Source: Kaistia adipata DSM 17808 (GTDB taxonomy: Bacteria; Pseudomonadota; Alphaproteobacteria; Rhizobiales; Kaistiaceae). Taken from it: a stretch of 64,000 nucleotides of DNA. Location: contig NZ_KE383991.1 of assembly GCF_000423225.1 (NCBI RefSeq), forward strand, positions 62,001 through 126,000, read 5' to 3'. The notes beneath the pieces were generated by a model, which saw only the letters and a program-made list of their open reading frames with translations, did no database searches and was not told where the DNA came from. Positions 53,619-62,802 of the stretch are shown here, one piece after another (the stretch's first letter is position 1; every line of letters starts with the position of its first letter). Both the position numbers and the translations under genes were made by a program.

Positions 53619-55808
53619 TCACAGATCGATGGTGATCGGAGCCGCCGCCTCGGCCGGTCCCCTGCCCCGCCCGCCAAGACGCTCCAGCATAAGATGATAA
53701 TAGGGCCCGAAGCGAGCGGGCGCCGCGGCTTTCGCACGGTATAGCGCGTCCTGCCACACAGCCGGATCGGTCTCGCGCAGGCAGGCGACGAAGGCGCGCT
53801 GCGCCGCCTGGAAATCGGGCCCCGCGTCGGCGGGAACGAAGGTGAAGATGCGGCTCCGCCCGCTGCGGCCACGCAATTGCACCTGGTCGATCTCGACCAG
53901 CCCGGCGCCATCCACCTCGGCCGCCGTGCGCTCGCCGACGATGACGCCGAGGCCATATTCCTTGGTCAGCTGCTCGAGACGGCTGGCGATGTTGACCTCA
54001 TCGCCGATGGCCGAATAGTCGAAGCGCTGCGCCGTGCCGAGATTGCCGACGCAACAGGACCCGGTGTTGATGCCGATGCCGATCCGCACGTCCGGCATGG
54101 GCCGCCCGCGCGCCGCCGCGCGCCGCTGCCACTCGGCGTTGAGCCGGGGCATCGCCGCCATCATCGCCGCCGCCGCCTCGAGCGCGTGGCGGGCGTGGTC
54201 GCGGTCGTCGAGCGGCGCGTTCCAGAACGCCATGATGGCGTCGCCCATATATTTGTCGATCGTGCCGCGATGGGCGAGGATGATGTCGGAGAGCGGCGTC
54301 AGCAGCTCGTTGATGAAACGCGTCAGCTCCGCCGCCGACAGTTCCTCCGACAGGCTGGAGAAGTTGCGCACGTCGCAGAAGAGCAGCGTCAGCTCGCGCA
54401 CCTCGCCGCCGAGCTCCAGGCGCGCCGGGTCGGCGATGATCTCGTCCACCACCGCCGGCGAGACATAGTGCTGGAAGGCGCGGCGGATGCCGGCGCGGGC
54501 CCGCTCGGCCTGGCGGAAGGTGTAGAGCACCGTGCCGATCACCAGGAGCAGCATGGCGAGCGCCGGATAGAGCGGATCGATCAGCAACCCGGCCTGCAAA
54601 AAGGCGAGATAGCCGCCGGCGAGCAGGCCGCCCACCACCAGGACGCCGAGGACCGCCGCCCAGGCGGCGGAGACGTTCGGCAGCACCAGCGCCAGGAGCA
54701 GGCCGAGGCCGACCATGCCGGCGATCTCCAGCCCGCTCGCATAGTCGGGGCGCGTCAGCGTGCGCCCGGTCAAGATGTGCTCGATCACCTGGGCGTGGAT
54801 CTCGACGCCCGGCACGGCGGATTCGAGCGGCGTGGCGCGAAGGTCGAGCAGGCCGGCGGCCGAGGTGCCGACGAGAACGATGCGGCCCTGCACGCGATCG
54901 GCCGGCATGCTGCCGTCGAGCACCGTGCGCGCGGGAACGAAATCCTCGGGATCGCTCGGCCGGAAACGCAGCCAGATCGCCCCGTCGGGATCGGTGGGCA
55001 CGACGAACTCGCCGATCCGGACATGGTTGAGCCCCGTCCGTCGCCCGAAGGCCGCCTCGCCGGAGGCGTTGGAGGATTTCAGGATATAGGAGCCGGCGTC
55101 CTGGCCGACCCGCAGCGCCTCGGCCGCCAGCGACGGCACCAGCTGGTCGCCGACGCGGAGCACCAGCGGCACGCGGCGCACGATCTGATCGCGGTCCTGG
55201 ATCCAGTTGATCGAGCCGAGCCCCTTCGCCGCCGCGTCGAGCGCCGGCACATTGGCGATCGCGCCGCCGAAATTCGGAATGAAGGGGCGCGGATCGTCGC
55301 CGGCCGTGGCGAAGCCGGCGCCGAGCTGCGGCAGCGGCCCGCCATCGCCGGAGAGCGACAGGCCGAGCACGGAGGGCGAAATGGCGAGCGCGGCGGCGAA
55401 GACCTGGTCATGCGGCATGGTCGCCCCGATCGAGGCCTGGACCAGCGCCGCCTGCTCCGGCGGCAGCCGGCGCACCACCTCCTCCGGCGAACTCTGGTCC
55501 GGCTCGGAGAAGAGCACGTCGAAGGCGACGGAAGCCGCGCCCGCCTCGGTCAGCTTGCGCGTCAGCTCGGCCATCACCGTGCGCGGCCAGGGCCATTGGC
55601 CGATCGCCTTCAGCGACGCGTCGTCGATGTCGACGACCACGACGGGCTGCTCGGACAGCGGCGGCGCCGGCGCCATGCGCTGATAGAGATCGAAGGCGAG
55701 CAGGCGGATCGCCTGGACCGGAAACGGATCGGCGACGCGCAGCAGCACGACGCCGCCGAGAAAGGCGGCGACCATCAGGAAATAGACGGATTTGCCGAAG
55801 AATCGCAT
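53619..55808 (-). CDS. CHASE2-domain class III adenylate/guanylate cyclase
   Basis: 729 residues. A membrane anchor (YFLMVAAFLGGVVLLRV) leads into a periplasmic CHASE2 sensor domain (about 35-330: RLLAFDLYQRMAPAPPLSEQPVVVVDIDDASLKAIGQWPWPR ... GRIVLVGTSAAGLLDLRATPLESAVPGVEIHAQVIEHIL). Three spans (about 340-420) follow, then a cytosolic cyclase. Metal Asp is in LLFCDVRNFSSLSEE and the second Asp in DKYMGDAIMAFWNAP. The adenine/transition-state segment is RFDYSAIGDEVNIASRLEQ. All catalytic residues appear intact. It probably makes cAMP in response to an envelope signal. Confidence 0.94.
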   Translation of the reverse strand: MRFFGKSVYFLMVAAFLGGVVLLRVADPFPVQAIRLLAFDLYQRMAPAPPLSEQPVVVVDIDDASLKAIGQWPWPRTVMAELTRKLTEAGAASVAFDVLFSEPDQSSPEEVVRRLPPEQAALVQASIGATMPHDQVFAAALAISPSVLGLSLSGDGGPLPQLGAGFATAGDDPRPFIPNFGGAIANVPALDAAAKGLGSINWIQDRDQIVRRVPLVLRVGDQLVPSLAAEALRVGQDAGSYILKSSNASGEAAFGRRTGLNHVRIGEFVVPTDPDGAIWLRFRPSDPEDFVPARTVLDGSMPADRVQGRIVLVGTSAAGLLDLRATPLESAVPGVEIHAQVIEHILTGRTLTRPDYASGLEIAGMVGLGLLLALVLPNVSAAWAAVLGVLVVGGLLAGGYLAFLQAGLLIDPLYPALAMLLLVIGTVLYTFRQAERARAGIRRAFQHYVSPAVVDEIIADPARLELGGEVRELTLLFCDVRNFSSLSEELSAAELTRFINELLTPLSDIILAHRGTIDKYMGDAIMAFWNAPLDDRDHARHALEAAAAMMAAMPRLNAEWQRRAAARGRPMPDVRIGIGINTGSCCVGNLGTAQRFDYSAIGDEVNIASRLEQLTKEYGLGVIVGERTAAEVDGAGLVEIDQVQLRGRSGRSRIFTFVPADAGPDFQAAQRAFVACLRETDPAVWQDALYRAKAAAPARFGPYYHLMLERLGGRGRGPAEAAAPITIDL

Positions 55809-55875
55809 GAACTGTCCGCCCGCGCTCGCCCGGCGGACGATAGCCGATGGCCAGACCGGTCGAAAGGCGGCTCCG

Positions 55876-56685
55876 TCACGTCGCCTCGTCGGAAGGCGGC
55901 GCCATCGCGCCCGTCATGATCGCGACGGCATCCGACATGCTGTGGCGCTTGGGATCGATGACGGCGATGCGCTTGCCGAGGCGGTGGATGTGGATGCGAT
56001 CGGCCACCTCGAAGACATGCGGCATGTTGTGGCTGATCAGCACGATCGGCAGGCCGCGCTCCTTCAGCCGCAGGATCGTCTCCAGCACCTTGCGCGATTC
56101 CTTGACGCCGAGCGCCGCCGTCGGCTCGTCCATGATCACGACCCGGCTGCCGAAGGCGGCGGCGCGCGCCACCGCGACGCCCTGGCGCTGACCGCCCGAA
56201 AGCGTCTCGACCGGCTGGTTGATGTTCTGGATCGTCATCAGGCCGAGCTCGGACAGGCGCTGTCGCGCCGCCTTCTGCATGAAGCTGCGGTCGAGCAGGC
56301 GGAAATAGCGGCCAAGCCAGCCCTCGCGCCGCTTCTCGCGTCCGAGGAACATGTTGTCGGCGATCGACAGCGCCGGCGACAAAGCGAGGTTCTGGTACAC
56401 GGTCTCGATGCCGAGATTGCGCGCCTCGATCGGGCTGCGGAAGCTCACCGGCTCGCCGTTCAGTCGGATCTCGCCCGTGTCCGGGATGACGGCGCCGGTC
56501 AGCGCCTTGATCAGCGTCGATTTGCCGGCGCCGTTGTCGCCGATGACGGCGAGGATCTCGCCGCCCATCAGGTCGAAATCGGCATTGTCGAGCGCGACGA
56601 CGCGGCCGTAGCGCTTGTTGAGCGCACGCGCCTGCAGGACGGGCTCGGCGCGGGAGACTTCACCGGGGACAGCTTCGCCGCTCAT
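55876..56685 (-). CDS. frcA: sugar ABC transporter ATP-binding protein FrcA
   Basis: A 269-residue single-domain ATPase of the CUT2 type found in the FrcBCA fructose/mannose/ribose importer of rhizobia, unlike the double-domain RbsA. It has GDNGAGKST, LSGGQRQGVAVARAAAFGSRVVIMDEPTAALGVKES and LISHNMPHVFEVADRIHIHRLGKR. The ATG at 56685 overlaps the frcC stop (ATGA). Last gene of the xylB-ROK-frcBCA series. Exact sugar is not proven. Confidence 0.9.
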   Translation of the reverse strand: MSGEAVPGEVSRAEPVLQARALNKRYGRVVALDNADFDLMGGEILAVIGDNGAGKSTLIKALTGAVIPDTGEIRLNGEPVSFRSPIEARNLGIETVYQNLALSPALSIADNMFLGREKRREGWLGRYFRLLDRSFMQKAARQRLSELGLMTIQNINQPVETLSGGQRQGVAVARAAAFGSRVVIMDEPTAALGVKESRKVLETILRLKERGLPIVLISHNMPHVFEVADRIHIHRLGKRIAVIDPKRHSMSDAVAIMTGAMAPPSDEAT

Positions 56686-57797
56686 GCCGAAATCTTCCTG
56701 ATCCACTGGTCGATGGTGACGGCGACGATGATCAGCACGCCGACGGCGAAATCCTGCCAGAGCAGCTCGAGGCCGGAGAGCGCGAGGCCGTTGCGGAAGA
56801 CGCCCACGATCAGCGCCCCGACAAGCGTGCCGACGATCGAGCCGCGACCGCCGAACAGGCTGGTGCCGCCGATCACGACGGCGGTGATGGAATCGAGGTT
56901 GGCGGTCTGGCCGGCCTGCGGGCTGACGCCGCCGATGCGGCCGATCAGCACCCAGGCGGCGATGGCGCAGATAAAGCCGGCCAGCGCGTAGACCGCGATC
57001 AGCGTGCGGTCGGTGTTGATGCCGGAGAGGCGGGCGGCGTCGGGATCGTCGCCGGTGGCGTAGACATGGCGGCCGAAGGCGGTGCGGTTCAGAACGTACC
57101 AGATGATCGCCGCGACGACGAGCATCACGATCGAGCCGTAATTCAGCACCCAGCCCTTCAGGAAGCTCCAGTCGAGCCCCAGGCTGGCGAAGAAATTGTA
57201 GGGCCTCAGGATCGTCCCGGTCCATTGCAGGAAGGGCGCCGCCTCCTGCATGTCGGCCTGGCGGATCGTCTCGCTCTTCGAATACCAGACGTTGAGCGCG
57301 CCGAAGATGCTCCAGGTGCCGAGCGTGACGATGAAGGGCGGCAGCCGGAGCTTGGTGACGATCAGCCCGTTGACGAGGCCGCAGGCGAAGCCGGCAAGGA
57401 GGCCGAGCGGAAAGGCGATCTCGACCGGAACGCCATAGACGACGGCGGTGCGGCCCATCACCACCGAGGCGAGGATCATGATCACGCCGACGGAGAGGTC
57501 GATGCCGGCGGTCAGGATCACCAGCGTCTGCGCGACGCCGAGGATCGCGATGATCGTAACCTGCTGCAGGATCAGCGAGAAGTTGAACGGCGCGAGAAAC
57601 TTGCCCGGCGCCGCGAAGGAGAAGATCACGATGCCGATCAGAAGCACGATGAAGGGAATGCTGGTCGGGAAGCGGTGCAGGAAGCCCTGGGTGCGGCGGA
57701 TCAGGCCGTGCTCGGGCTCCTCAAAGCTCGCGACCGTCTGGTCCGCGTCCTTCAGTCCCCGTTCGGCCATCGCCGAACCCGAGGCATTGTCACTCAT
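56682..57797 (-). CDS. frcC: sugar ABC transporter permease FrcC
   Basis: A 371-residue permease with a 40-residue cytosolic N-terminus and about ten spans. CUT2 motifs are AQTLVILTAGIDLSVG, GLVNGLIVTKLRLPPFIVTLGTWSIFGAL, GIN..., and VVIGGTSLFGGRGSIVGTLVGALIVGVFRNGL. The start is preceded by AGGAGGGG. It lies downstream of frcB, separated by a hairpin-rich gap of about 100 bases. Confidence 0.92.
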   Translation of the reverse strand: MSDNASGSAMAERGLKDADQTVASFEEPEHGLIRRTQGFLHRFPTSIPFIVLLIGIVIFSFAAPGKFLAPFNFSLILQQVTIIAILGVAQTLVILTAGIDLSVGVIMILASVVMGRTAVVYGVPVEIAFPLGLLAGFACGLVNGLIVTKLRLPPFIVTLGTWSIFGALNVWYSKSETIRQADMQEAAPFLQWTGTILRPYNFFASLGLDWSFLKGWVLNYGSIVMLVVAAIIWYVLNRTAFGRHVYATGDDPDAARLSGINTDRTLIAVYALAGFICAIAAWVLIGRIGGVSPQAGQTANLDSITAVVIGGTSLFGGRGSIVGTLVGALIVGVFRNGLALSGLELLWQDFAVGVLIIVAVTIDQWIRKISA

Positions 57798-57834
57798 GAG
57801 ACCCCTCCTGGAGCGCCCTTGCCGGGCGCCGTGT

Positions 57835-57892
57835 CGCGGGAGCGCCGAAGCGCCCCCGCGTGTTCAGTAGGCAGCGCCGCGCGACGCGGCGC
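57835..57892 (-). repeat. stacked hairpins between frcB and frcC
   Basis: Stem 57835-57845 pairs with 57850-57860 in 10 of 11 positions with loop CGAA. A second stem GCGCCGCG/CGCGGCGC lies at 57874-57881 and 57885-57892. No T run follows. Such structures after a binding-protein gene usually protect its mRNA and lower expression of downstream membrane genes. Confidence 0.7.
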
Positions 57893-57899
57893 GGCGTCA

Positions 57900-58901
57900 T
57901 CAGCCCCAGCAGAGCTTCAGGCCCTCTTCGACGGAGATCGACGGCACGCCGTCGACCGGCTTGGCGGTGATCAGCTGCGCGCCGGTGTCGAGGAAGCCGA
58001 CGGCCGGGTCGATGTCCGGGATCTTGCCGGAATGGATCGCTTCAAGCGCCATCGCCGCCATTTTCAGCGGATATTGCTGGCTGGTGGCGCCGAGCGTGCC
58101 GGCCTGGACGTTCTTGACGCCCGGGCAGCCGCCGTCGATCGAGACGAGCAGCACGCTGCCGTCATCCTTGCCGACCGCCTTCAGCGCCTCCCAGGCGCCG
58201 GCCGCCGCCGGTTCGTTGATCGTGTAGACCACGTTCACGTCCGGGCATTTCTGCAGCGCGTTCTCCATCGCCGTGCGGCCCTTCTCCTGGTCGCCCTGGC
58301 TGATCTCGTGCGTGCAGATGCGCGGATCGTCCTCGTCGCCGTACTTGTTCGGGTCCTTCACGTCGATGCCGAAGCCCTGCATGAAGCCCTGGTCGCGCAG
58401 GAAGTCGACCGTCGGCTGGTTGGTGGCGAGGTCGAGGAAGACGATGCGCGCGTCCTTGGCCTTATCGCCCAGCGTGCCCTTGGCCCATTCGCCGATCAGC
58501 ATGCCCGCCTTGCGGTTGTCGGTGGCGAAGGTGGCGTCGGCGGCGTTCATCGGATCGAGCGGCGTGTCGAGCACGATCACCTTCAGGCCGGCGTCGCGCG
58601 CCTTCTGGATCGTCGGCACGATCGCCTTCGAGTCGGATGGCACGATGGCGAAGCCCTTGGCGCCGGCGGCGATCAGGTTCTCGATCGCGGCCACCTGGCC
58701 GTCATTGTCGCCGTCATACTTGCCGGCGGCGGTGATCAGCTTGACGCCGAGCTCCTGCGCCTTCTGCTGCGCGCCTTCGCGCATCTTGACGAAGAAGGGG
58801 TTGGTTTCGGTCTTGGTGATGAGGCCGATGACTTCTTCGGCCATCACGGGCGCGGCGGTCAGCGCGAGAAGGCTGCCGGCGAGCATGAGCTTCTTCAGCA
58901 T
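57900..58901 (-). CDS. frcB: sugar ABC transporter substrate-binding protein FrcB
   Basis: A 333-residue type-I periplasmic binding protein with signal peptide [17 protein letters not shown], then [34 protein letters not shown]. That opening is close to rhizobial Frc[33 protein letters not shown] and [19 protein letters not shown] line the sugar cleft. A strong GGGAGGA precedes the ATG. Ligand likely fructose, ribose, mannose or a related monosaccharide or polyol; the nearby xylulokinase-type kinase leaves xylitol or arabitol-like substrates open. Confidence 0.92.
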   Translation of the reverse strand: MLKKLMLAGSLLALTAAPVMAEEVIGLITKTETNPFFVKMREGAQQKAQELGVKLITAAGKYDGDNDGQVAAIENLIAAGAKGFAIVPSDSKAIVPTIQKARDAGLKVIVLDTPLDPMNAADATFATDNRKAGMLIGEWAKGTLGDKAKDARIVFLDLATNQPTVDFLRDQGFMQGFGIDVKDPNKYGDEDDPRICTHEISQGDQEKGRTAMENALQKCPDVNVVYTINEPAAAGAWEALKAVGKDDGSVLLVSIDGGCPGVKNVQAGTLGATSQQYPLKMAAMALEAIHSGKIPDIDPAVGFLDTGAQLITAKPVDGVPSISVEEGLKLCWG

Positions 58902-58983
58902 TTCAGTTCCTCCCTGGCCGTTTCTTGTTCGCGCCTGCGAAGCGACCAGATCCTCGCGGCGCGCCCGGTCTCCTCCCGAGATC

Positions 58984-60249
58984 TCACGTCGACCCGGCGG
59001 CCCTCATCAGCCCGCCGGTCTCGAAAACCCTGTCCTTGGCCCGCGCCCGGACGGCGGCGCGCGGCGAGAAATTGAAGAACATCGGCAGGCTCGCCGCCCC
59101 GAGGGCGCCGGCGTCGCGGCCAAGCGTGCCATGCTGGACGCCGGGCGCGCGCCGCGCCTCGGGCGCCTGCGCGTCGAGTTCCGCCACGAGGCGCGCGATC
59201 AGCGCGTCGACGAGGCCGCCATCGACATCGGCGTCGATCACCACCAGCGGCACGTCGAGCAGCGCGATGGCCGACCAGATCGCCGGGGCCAGCGCCTCGG
59301 CGGCGTCGTCGATCCATTCGGCCACAGCCGGGTGACCGGCCACGACGGCCGCCTGAAGGTCGGCGCCCGAAGCGACGGCGACGCCGCAGGATTGCAGATG
59401 GCGCGCCAGCGCATTCAGCGAGGCGCGGGTGATCAGCAACTCGCGGCCATCGGCGGCCCGCGGCGACGAGGCGAGCGTGCCCGGGCCTACCGCGATGACC
59501 GCGACGTCGCCGGCATTGCCCGAGCTGCCGCGCAGGCAATCGCCGCGGACGACGATGCCACCGCCGATCGCCGGGCCGATGAAGAGATAGAGGAAATCGT
59601 CGACGCTGCGGCCGAGGCCGTAGAAGAGCTCGGCGATCGCGGCGGCGTTGCCGTCATTCTCGCCGAAGACCGGCAGCCCGGTCCCCTCCTCCAGGCGCGC
59701 GGCGAAGTCGAACTCGTCCCAGTTCCGGAAGGGATCGACCGGCAGATCGAGACGACCCAGCCAGGCGCCGAGATTGTAGGGCAGCGCCAGGCCGATGCCG
59801 GCGAGGCGCGCGCGCGCGGCGGGATCGAGCAATGCCAGCAGCGCCTGGACGTCGCCGGCCACCATGTCGAGTGCGATTTCCGGCCGGGGCAACACCAGAT
59901 CATGCCGGCGCCTGGCCAGCGCCCGTCCGTCGAAATCGACCAGGATCGTCTCGATCGAGCGCCGGTCGAGCCGCACCCCGATGCCATAGGCGCCCTTCGG
60001 GTTGAGGCGCAGCAGCGTCGCCGGCTGGCCGCGACCGCCGCCATGGCGCTTGCCGACCGCCTCGATCAGGCCGAGATCGTCAAGTTTCTGGATGATGGCG
60101 CCGATGGCCGTATTGGTCAGGTCGGCGGCGCGGGCAAGGTCAGCCTTGGAGGCTTCGCCCGCGCGGCGCAGCCGCTGCAGGACGAGGCGCTCATTGTAAC
60201 GGCGAAGCTGCGCGGAATTACTTCCGCGACCCGTTCCGGGCCTCTCCAA
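58984..60249 (-). CDS. ROK family transcriptional regulator (FrcR/XylR-like)
   Basis: 421 residues. An N-terminal MarR-like winged helix ([58 protein letters not shown]) is followed by a ROK sugar-kinase-like domain ([53 protein letters not shown]). The usual ROK zinc motif CxCGxxGC is not visible. The TTG start at 60249 has GGGAGG upstream. It probably represses the frc/xylB genes through the palindrome just upstream. Confidence 0.9.
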   Translation of the reverse strand: MERPGTGRGSNSAQLRRYNERLVLQRLRRAGEASKADLARAADLTNTAIGAIIQKLDDLGLIEAVGKRHGGGRGQPATLLRLNPKGAYGIGVRLDRRSIETILVDFDGRALARRRHDLVLPRPEIALDMVAGDVQALLALLDPAARARLAGIGLALPYNLGAWLGRLDLPVDPFRNWDEFDFAARLEEGTGLPVFGENDGNAAAIAELFYGLGRSVDDFLYLFIGPAIGGGIVVRGDCLRGSSGNAGDVAVIAVGPGTLASSPRAADGRELLITRASLNALARHLQSCGVAVASGADLQAAVVAGHPAVAEWIDDAAEALAPAIWSAIALLDVPLVVIDADVDGGLVDALIARLVAELDAQAPEARRAPGVQHGTLGRDAGALGAASLPMFFNFSPRAAVRARAKDRVFETGGLMRAAGST

Positions 60250-60285
60250 GCCTGCCTCCCTGCGACGGCTTCTTTTGTGCCGTCC

Positions 60286-60312
60286 GATTAATTGATTTTG
60301 ATGCAGTTAATC
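60286..60312. promoter_or_regulatory. candidate ROK-type operator between xylB and the ROK gene
   Basis: GATTAATTG (60286-60294) and CAGTTAATC (60304-60312) are inverted repeats with one mismatch and a 9-base AT-rich spacer. The site lies 37 bases upstream of the TTG start of the ROK gene, in the only AT-rich patch of the gap. Confidence 0.6.
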
Positions 60313-60375
60313 GACGCGACTTCCCCTAAGTCAAGATGAATTCGTCGCCGCGCTGCGGCAGGCGGCACGCCGAGC

Positions 60376-61842
60376 TCAGCGGGCGAACTCGTCCTTGAGC
60401 GCGCGATAGAGGCGGCGGAAGCGCTCGATCTTCGGCTTGTAGCGCTCCGTCTCGGCCGGATCGGGGTCGATGGTGGCGTTGATCTGCGGCGCCGTGCAGA
60501 TGCGGCCGGGCTGGCCGCCAGTCGCCGCCAGGATGGCGAGCCGCGCCGCGCCGAAGGCCGGTCCCTTGGCGCCGCCCTCGTGCAGCACGATCTGCACGCC
60601 GAGCACGTCGGCGAACATCTTCATCCAGAGCGCGCTCCGGGCGCCGCCGCCGATCGCGCCCATCCGGGTCGGGCGCGTGCCCGCCGCCGCGAGCGCCGCC
60701 TGCGCGTCGGCGAAGGAGAAGGCGACGCCCTCGAGCACGGCGCGGATCACGTCGGTGGTGCCCGTCGCCGGATCGAGGCCGAAGAAGACGCCGCGCGCAT
60801 GCGGATCGTTGAGCGGGGTCCGCTCGCCGGCGAGATAGGGCAGGAAGATGAGGCCATCATTCTTCGACGGCGTCGCGGCGACCCGGTCGAGCAGCGCGCC
60901 GATGTCCTTCTCCCCCACCATCGACGCCGCCCAGGCGAGCGCGCTGGCGCCGTTCAGCATCGCCGCCATCTGGAACCAGCGCCCGGGCAGCGCGTGCGCG
61001 AAGGTGTGCACATAGGCGCCGGGATGCGGCCGGTAGGTCTCGTTGACGACGAAATACTGGCCAGACGTGCCGAGCGAGATGAAGGCGTCGCCCTCGTCGA
61101 TCGCGCCGATGCCGATGCCGCCCGCAGCCGCGTCGCCGGCGCCGCCCGCGACGATCACGCCCGGCTTCAGCCCCAGTGTTGCGGCGACGGACGCCGTCAG
61201 CACACCGGCCGCGTCGGAGCCCTCGACCAGGCGCGGCATGACGGCGGGATCGAGCCCGGTCGCGCCGACGATCTCGGCAGACCACTCGCGCGCGGCCTCG
61301 TCGAGCCACAGCGTGCCGGCGGCATCCGACATCTCGGAGACATATTCGCCCGTCAGGCGGAAGCGGATGTAGTCCTTCGGAAGGAGGACATGCGCGACGC
61401 TGGCGAAGATCTGCGGCTCGTGCCGCGCCACCCAGACCAGCTTCGGCGCGGTGAAGCCCGGCATGGCCGGCACGCCGGCGATCCGGCCGAGATCCGGCAC
61501 GCGATGTTCCAGCTCGGCGCATTCGGCATGGCTGCGTCCGTCGTTCCAGAGGATCGCCGGGCGCAGCACCCGGTCTGCCGCATCCATGAGCACGGCGCCG
61601 TGCATCTGACCAGAGAGGCCGATGGCGACGGCGGCGGCATAGGGCGCGGGCGCCGTGGCGCGGAGCGCGGCCAGCGCCTGCTCCGTCGCCCGCCACCAAT
61701 CCTCGGGATCCTGCTCCGACCAGAGCGGATGCGGGCGGGAGATCGCCAGCGGCACCTCGGCCTCCGCGAGCACCGTCTGGTTCTCGTCGACGAGCAGCGC
61801 CTTGACCGCCGATGTGCCGATGTCGATGCCGATAAAGGTCAT
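60376..61842 (-). CDS. xylB: xylulokinase (FGGY family carbohydrate kinase)
   Basis: 488 residues. The N-terminal phosphate loop is IGIDIGTSAVKALLVDENQTVLAEAEVPLAISRPHPLWSEQDPEDWW. The XylB-specific IGLSGQMHGAVLMDAADRVLRPAILWNDGRSHAECAEL carries the substrate-binding Met-His and Asp. GGAGDAAAGGIGIGAI follows. The C-terminal FGGY-type signature is GGGARSALWMKMFADVLGVQI, with EGGAKGPAFGAARLA. It phosphorylates D-xylulose or a similar ketopentose. ATG 61842 has GGAGGGG upstream. First gene of the sugar operon series. Confidence 0.94.
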   Translation of the reverse strand: MTFIGIDIGTSAVKALLVDENQTVLAEAEVPLAISRPHPLWSEQDPEDWWRATEQALAALRATAPAPYAAAVAIGLSGQMHGAVLMDAADRVLRPAILWNDGRSHAECAELEHRVPDLGRIAGVPAMPGFTAPKLVWVARHEPQIFASVAHVLLPKDYIRFRLTGEYVSEMSDAAGTLWLDEAAREWSAEIVGATGLDPAVMPRLVEGSDAAGVLTASVAATLGLKPGVIVAGGAGDAAAGGIGIGAIDEGDAFISLGTSGQYFVVNETYRPHPGAYVHTFAHALPGRWFQMAAMLNGASALAWAASMVGEKDIGALLDRVAATPSKNDGLIFLPYLAGERTPLNDPHARGVFFGLDPATGTTDVIRAVLEGVAFSFADAQAALAAAGTRPTRMGAIGGGARSALWMKMFADVLGVQIVLHEGGAKGPAFGAARLAILAATGGQPGRICTAPQINATIDPDPAETERYKPKIERFRRLYRALKDEFAR

Positions 61843-62350
61843 GTTCCTGCCCCTCCGATGTTCGCCCAAGAACGGTGCATGCGCGCCCGATTGTCAATCC
61901 GCCCGCCATGGGCCGGGCCCCCCAGTCCCCGCGATCGGCGGCGCCGGTTTCGCCACCTCCCGCAGGGCCGCAACAACGTCCTCGGCCACTGTCAAAAAAA
62001 GGAAACGCATGACTGGTAGGAAGGCGCCGTTCGACCCCATATAGGCATCGCATCCAACGCGATGCCGCGGTGATTTGAGGAGCAGCTTGCGCCGCGACAC
62101 CAAACGCTAAAGCGTCACGAACAGGGTTCGTGGCTCTGGATTTCGACGAGGAGATCTTCGATGCCGAAAACGACAGCCACCCTGCGTCACCCCTTTCTCC
62201 GACCCTCCATGTGTCGCCACCACCGGAACCCGAACTGATTTCCGACATTGGTGCGAGCCGGACGACCTCCGGCTGTTTTCGCGAAAGCGACTGGAATGAT
62301 CGCGGCCCGAGGCTTGCATGGCCAAGCGCGGCGGCGAAAGGAGAATTGCG
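61843..62350. other. divergent intergenic region, xylB/66-residue protein
   Basis: 508 bases. Perfect inverted repeats are seen at 62044-62066 (GGCATCGC/GCGATGCC, 7-base loop) and 62116-62132 (CACGAAC/GTTCGTG, 3-base loop). Open frames on both strands have no family features. Promoters for both flanking genes are expected. Confidence 0.55.
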
Positions 62351-62551
62351 GTGTTCGACAATTACATCATCGAGATCGACGACAAGGCGGCCGGCATCCT
62401 GATCCGTGCCGGATCCGGTTTCGCCTTCCACGCCCTCGAAGGCAGATTCGCGACACTCGAGGGCCGGACCTTTCCCGACGCCGTGGCCGCCGAGCGCGCC
62501 GCCCGCAAGATCCGCCGCGCGCCGGCAGCGCAGCTGGCGCGGGCGTGGTAA
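62351..62551 (+). CDS. small conserved-type hypothetical protein (66 residues)
   Basis: A GTG start at 62351 has AAAGGAG seven bases upstream. The product reads VFDNYIIEIDDKAAGILIRAG and ends KIRRAPAAQLARAW. The pattern is a short beta-rich body with a basic C-terminal helix. Similar small proteins occur in Rhizobiales, but I know no function. A longer frame start at 62318 lacks a ribosome site. Confidence 0.65.
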   Translation: MFDNYIIEIDDKAAGILIRAGSGFAFHALEGRFATLEGRTFPDAVAAERAARKIRRAPAAQLARAW

Positions 62552-62562
62552 CCTCCCTGTCG

Positions 62563-62587
62563 CCGCGCGCCGCTTTCCGGCGCGCGG
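62563..62587 (+). terminator. hairpin after the small protein gene, possible terminator
   Basis: A 10-bp perfect stem CCGCGCGCCG (62563-62572) pairs with CGGCGCGCGG (62578-62587) around loop CTTTC. Only TT follows, so intrinsic termination would be weak. Confidence 0.5.
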
Positions 62588-62802
62588 TTCCGCGTCCTCG
62601 CAAGATCCATGGACGACCGGTTTTCCGCCATTCCGGCCGCCGCATCGCCGTTTCCCGCCATAGTCTTCACCGCGTCCCGGCAGCGCATTGCGTGCCGATC
62701 TATTTGCGCCCGGTGGTTGCAATTGCGATCGGCCATTTAATCGCTTGTAAAGACGAGGTCATATAGTTTCCTTACAGGTGGGTCCTGAGGAAAGCGTCCC
62801 GT

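Noticed and set aside
53877-55919. 680-codon plus-strand open frame opposite the CHASE2 cyclase
   Set aside because: The cyclase frame has full domain motifs. The opposite frame has none and is Arg/Asp/His/Gly-biased.
57066-59075. 669-codon plus-strand open frame opposite frcC and frcB
   Set aside because: The frc genes have clear families, signal peptide and ribosome sites; the antisense frame has none.
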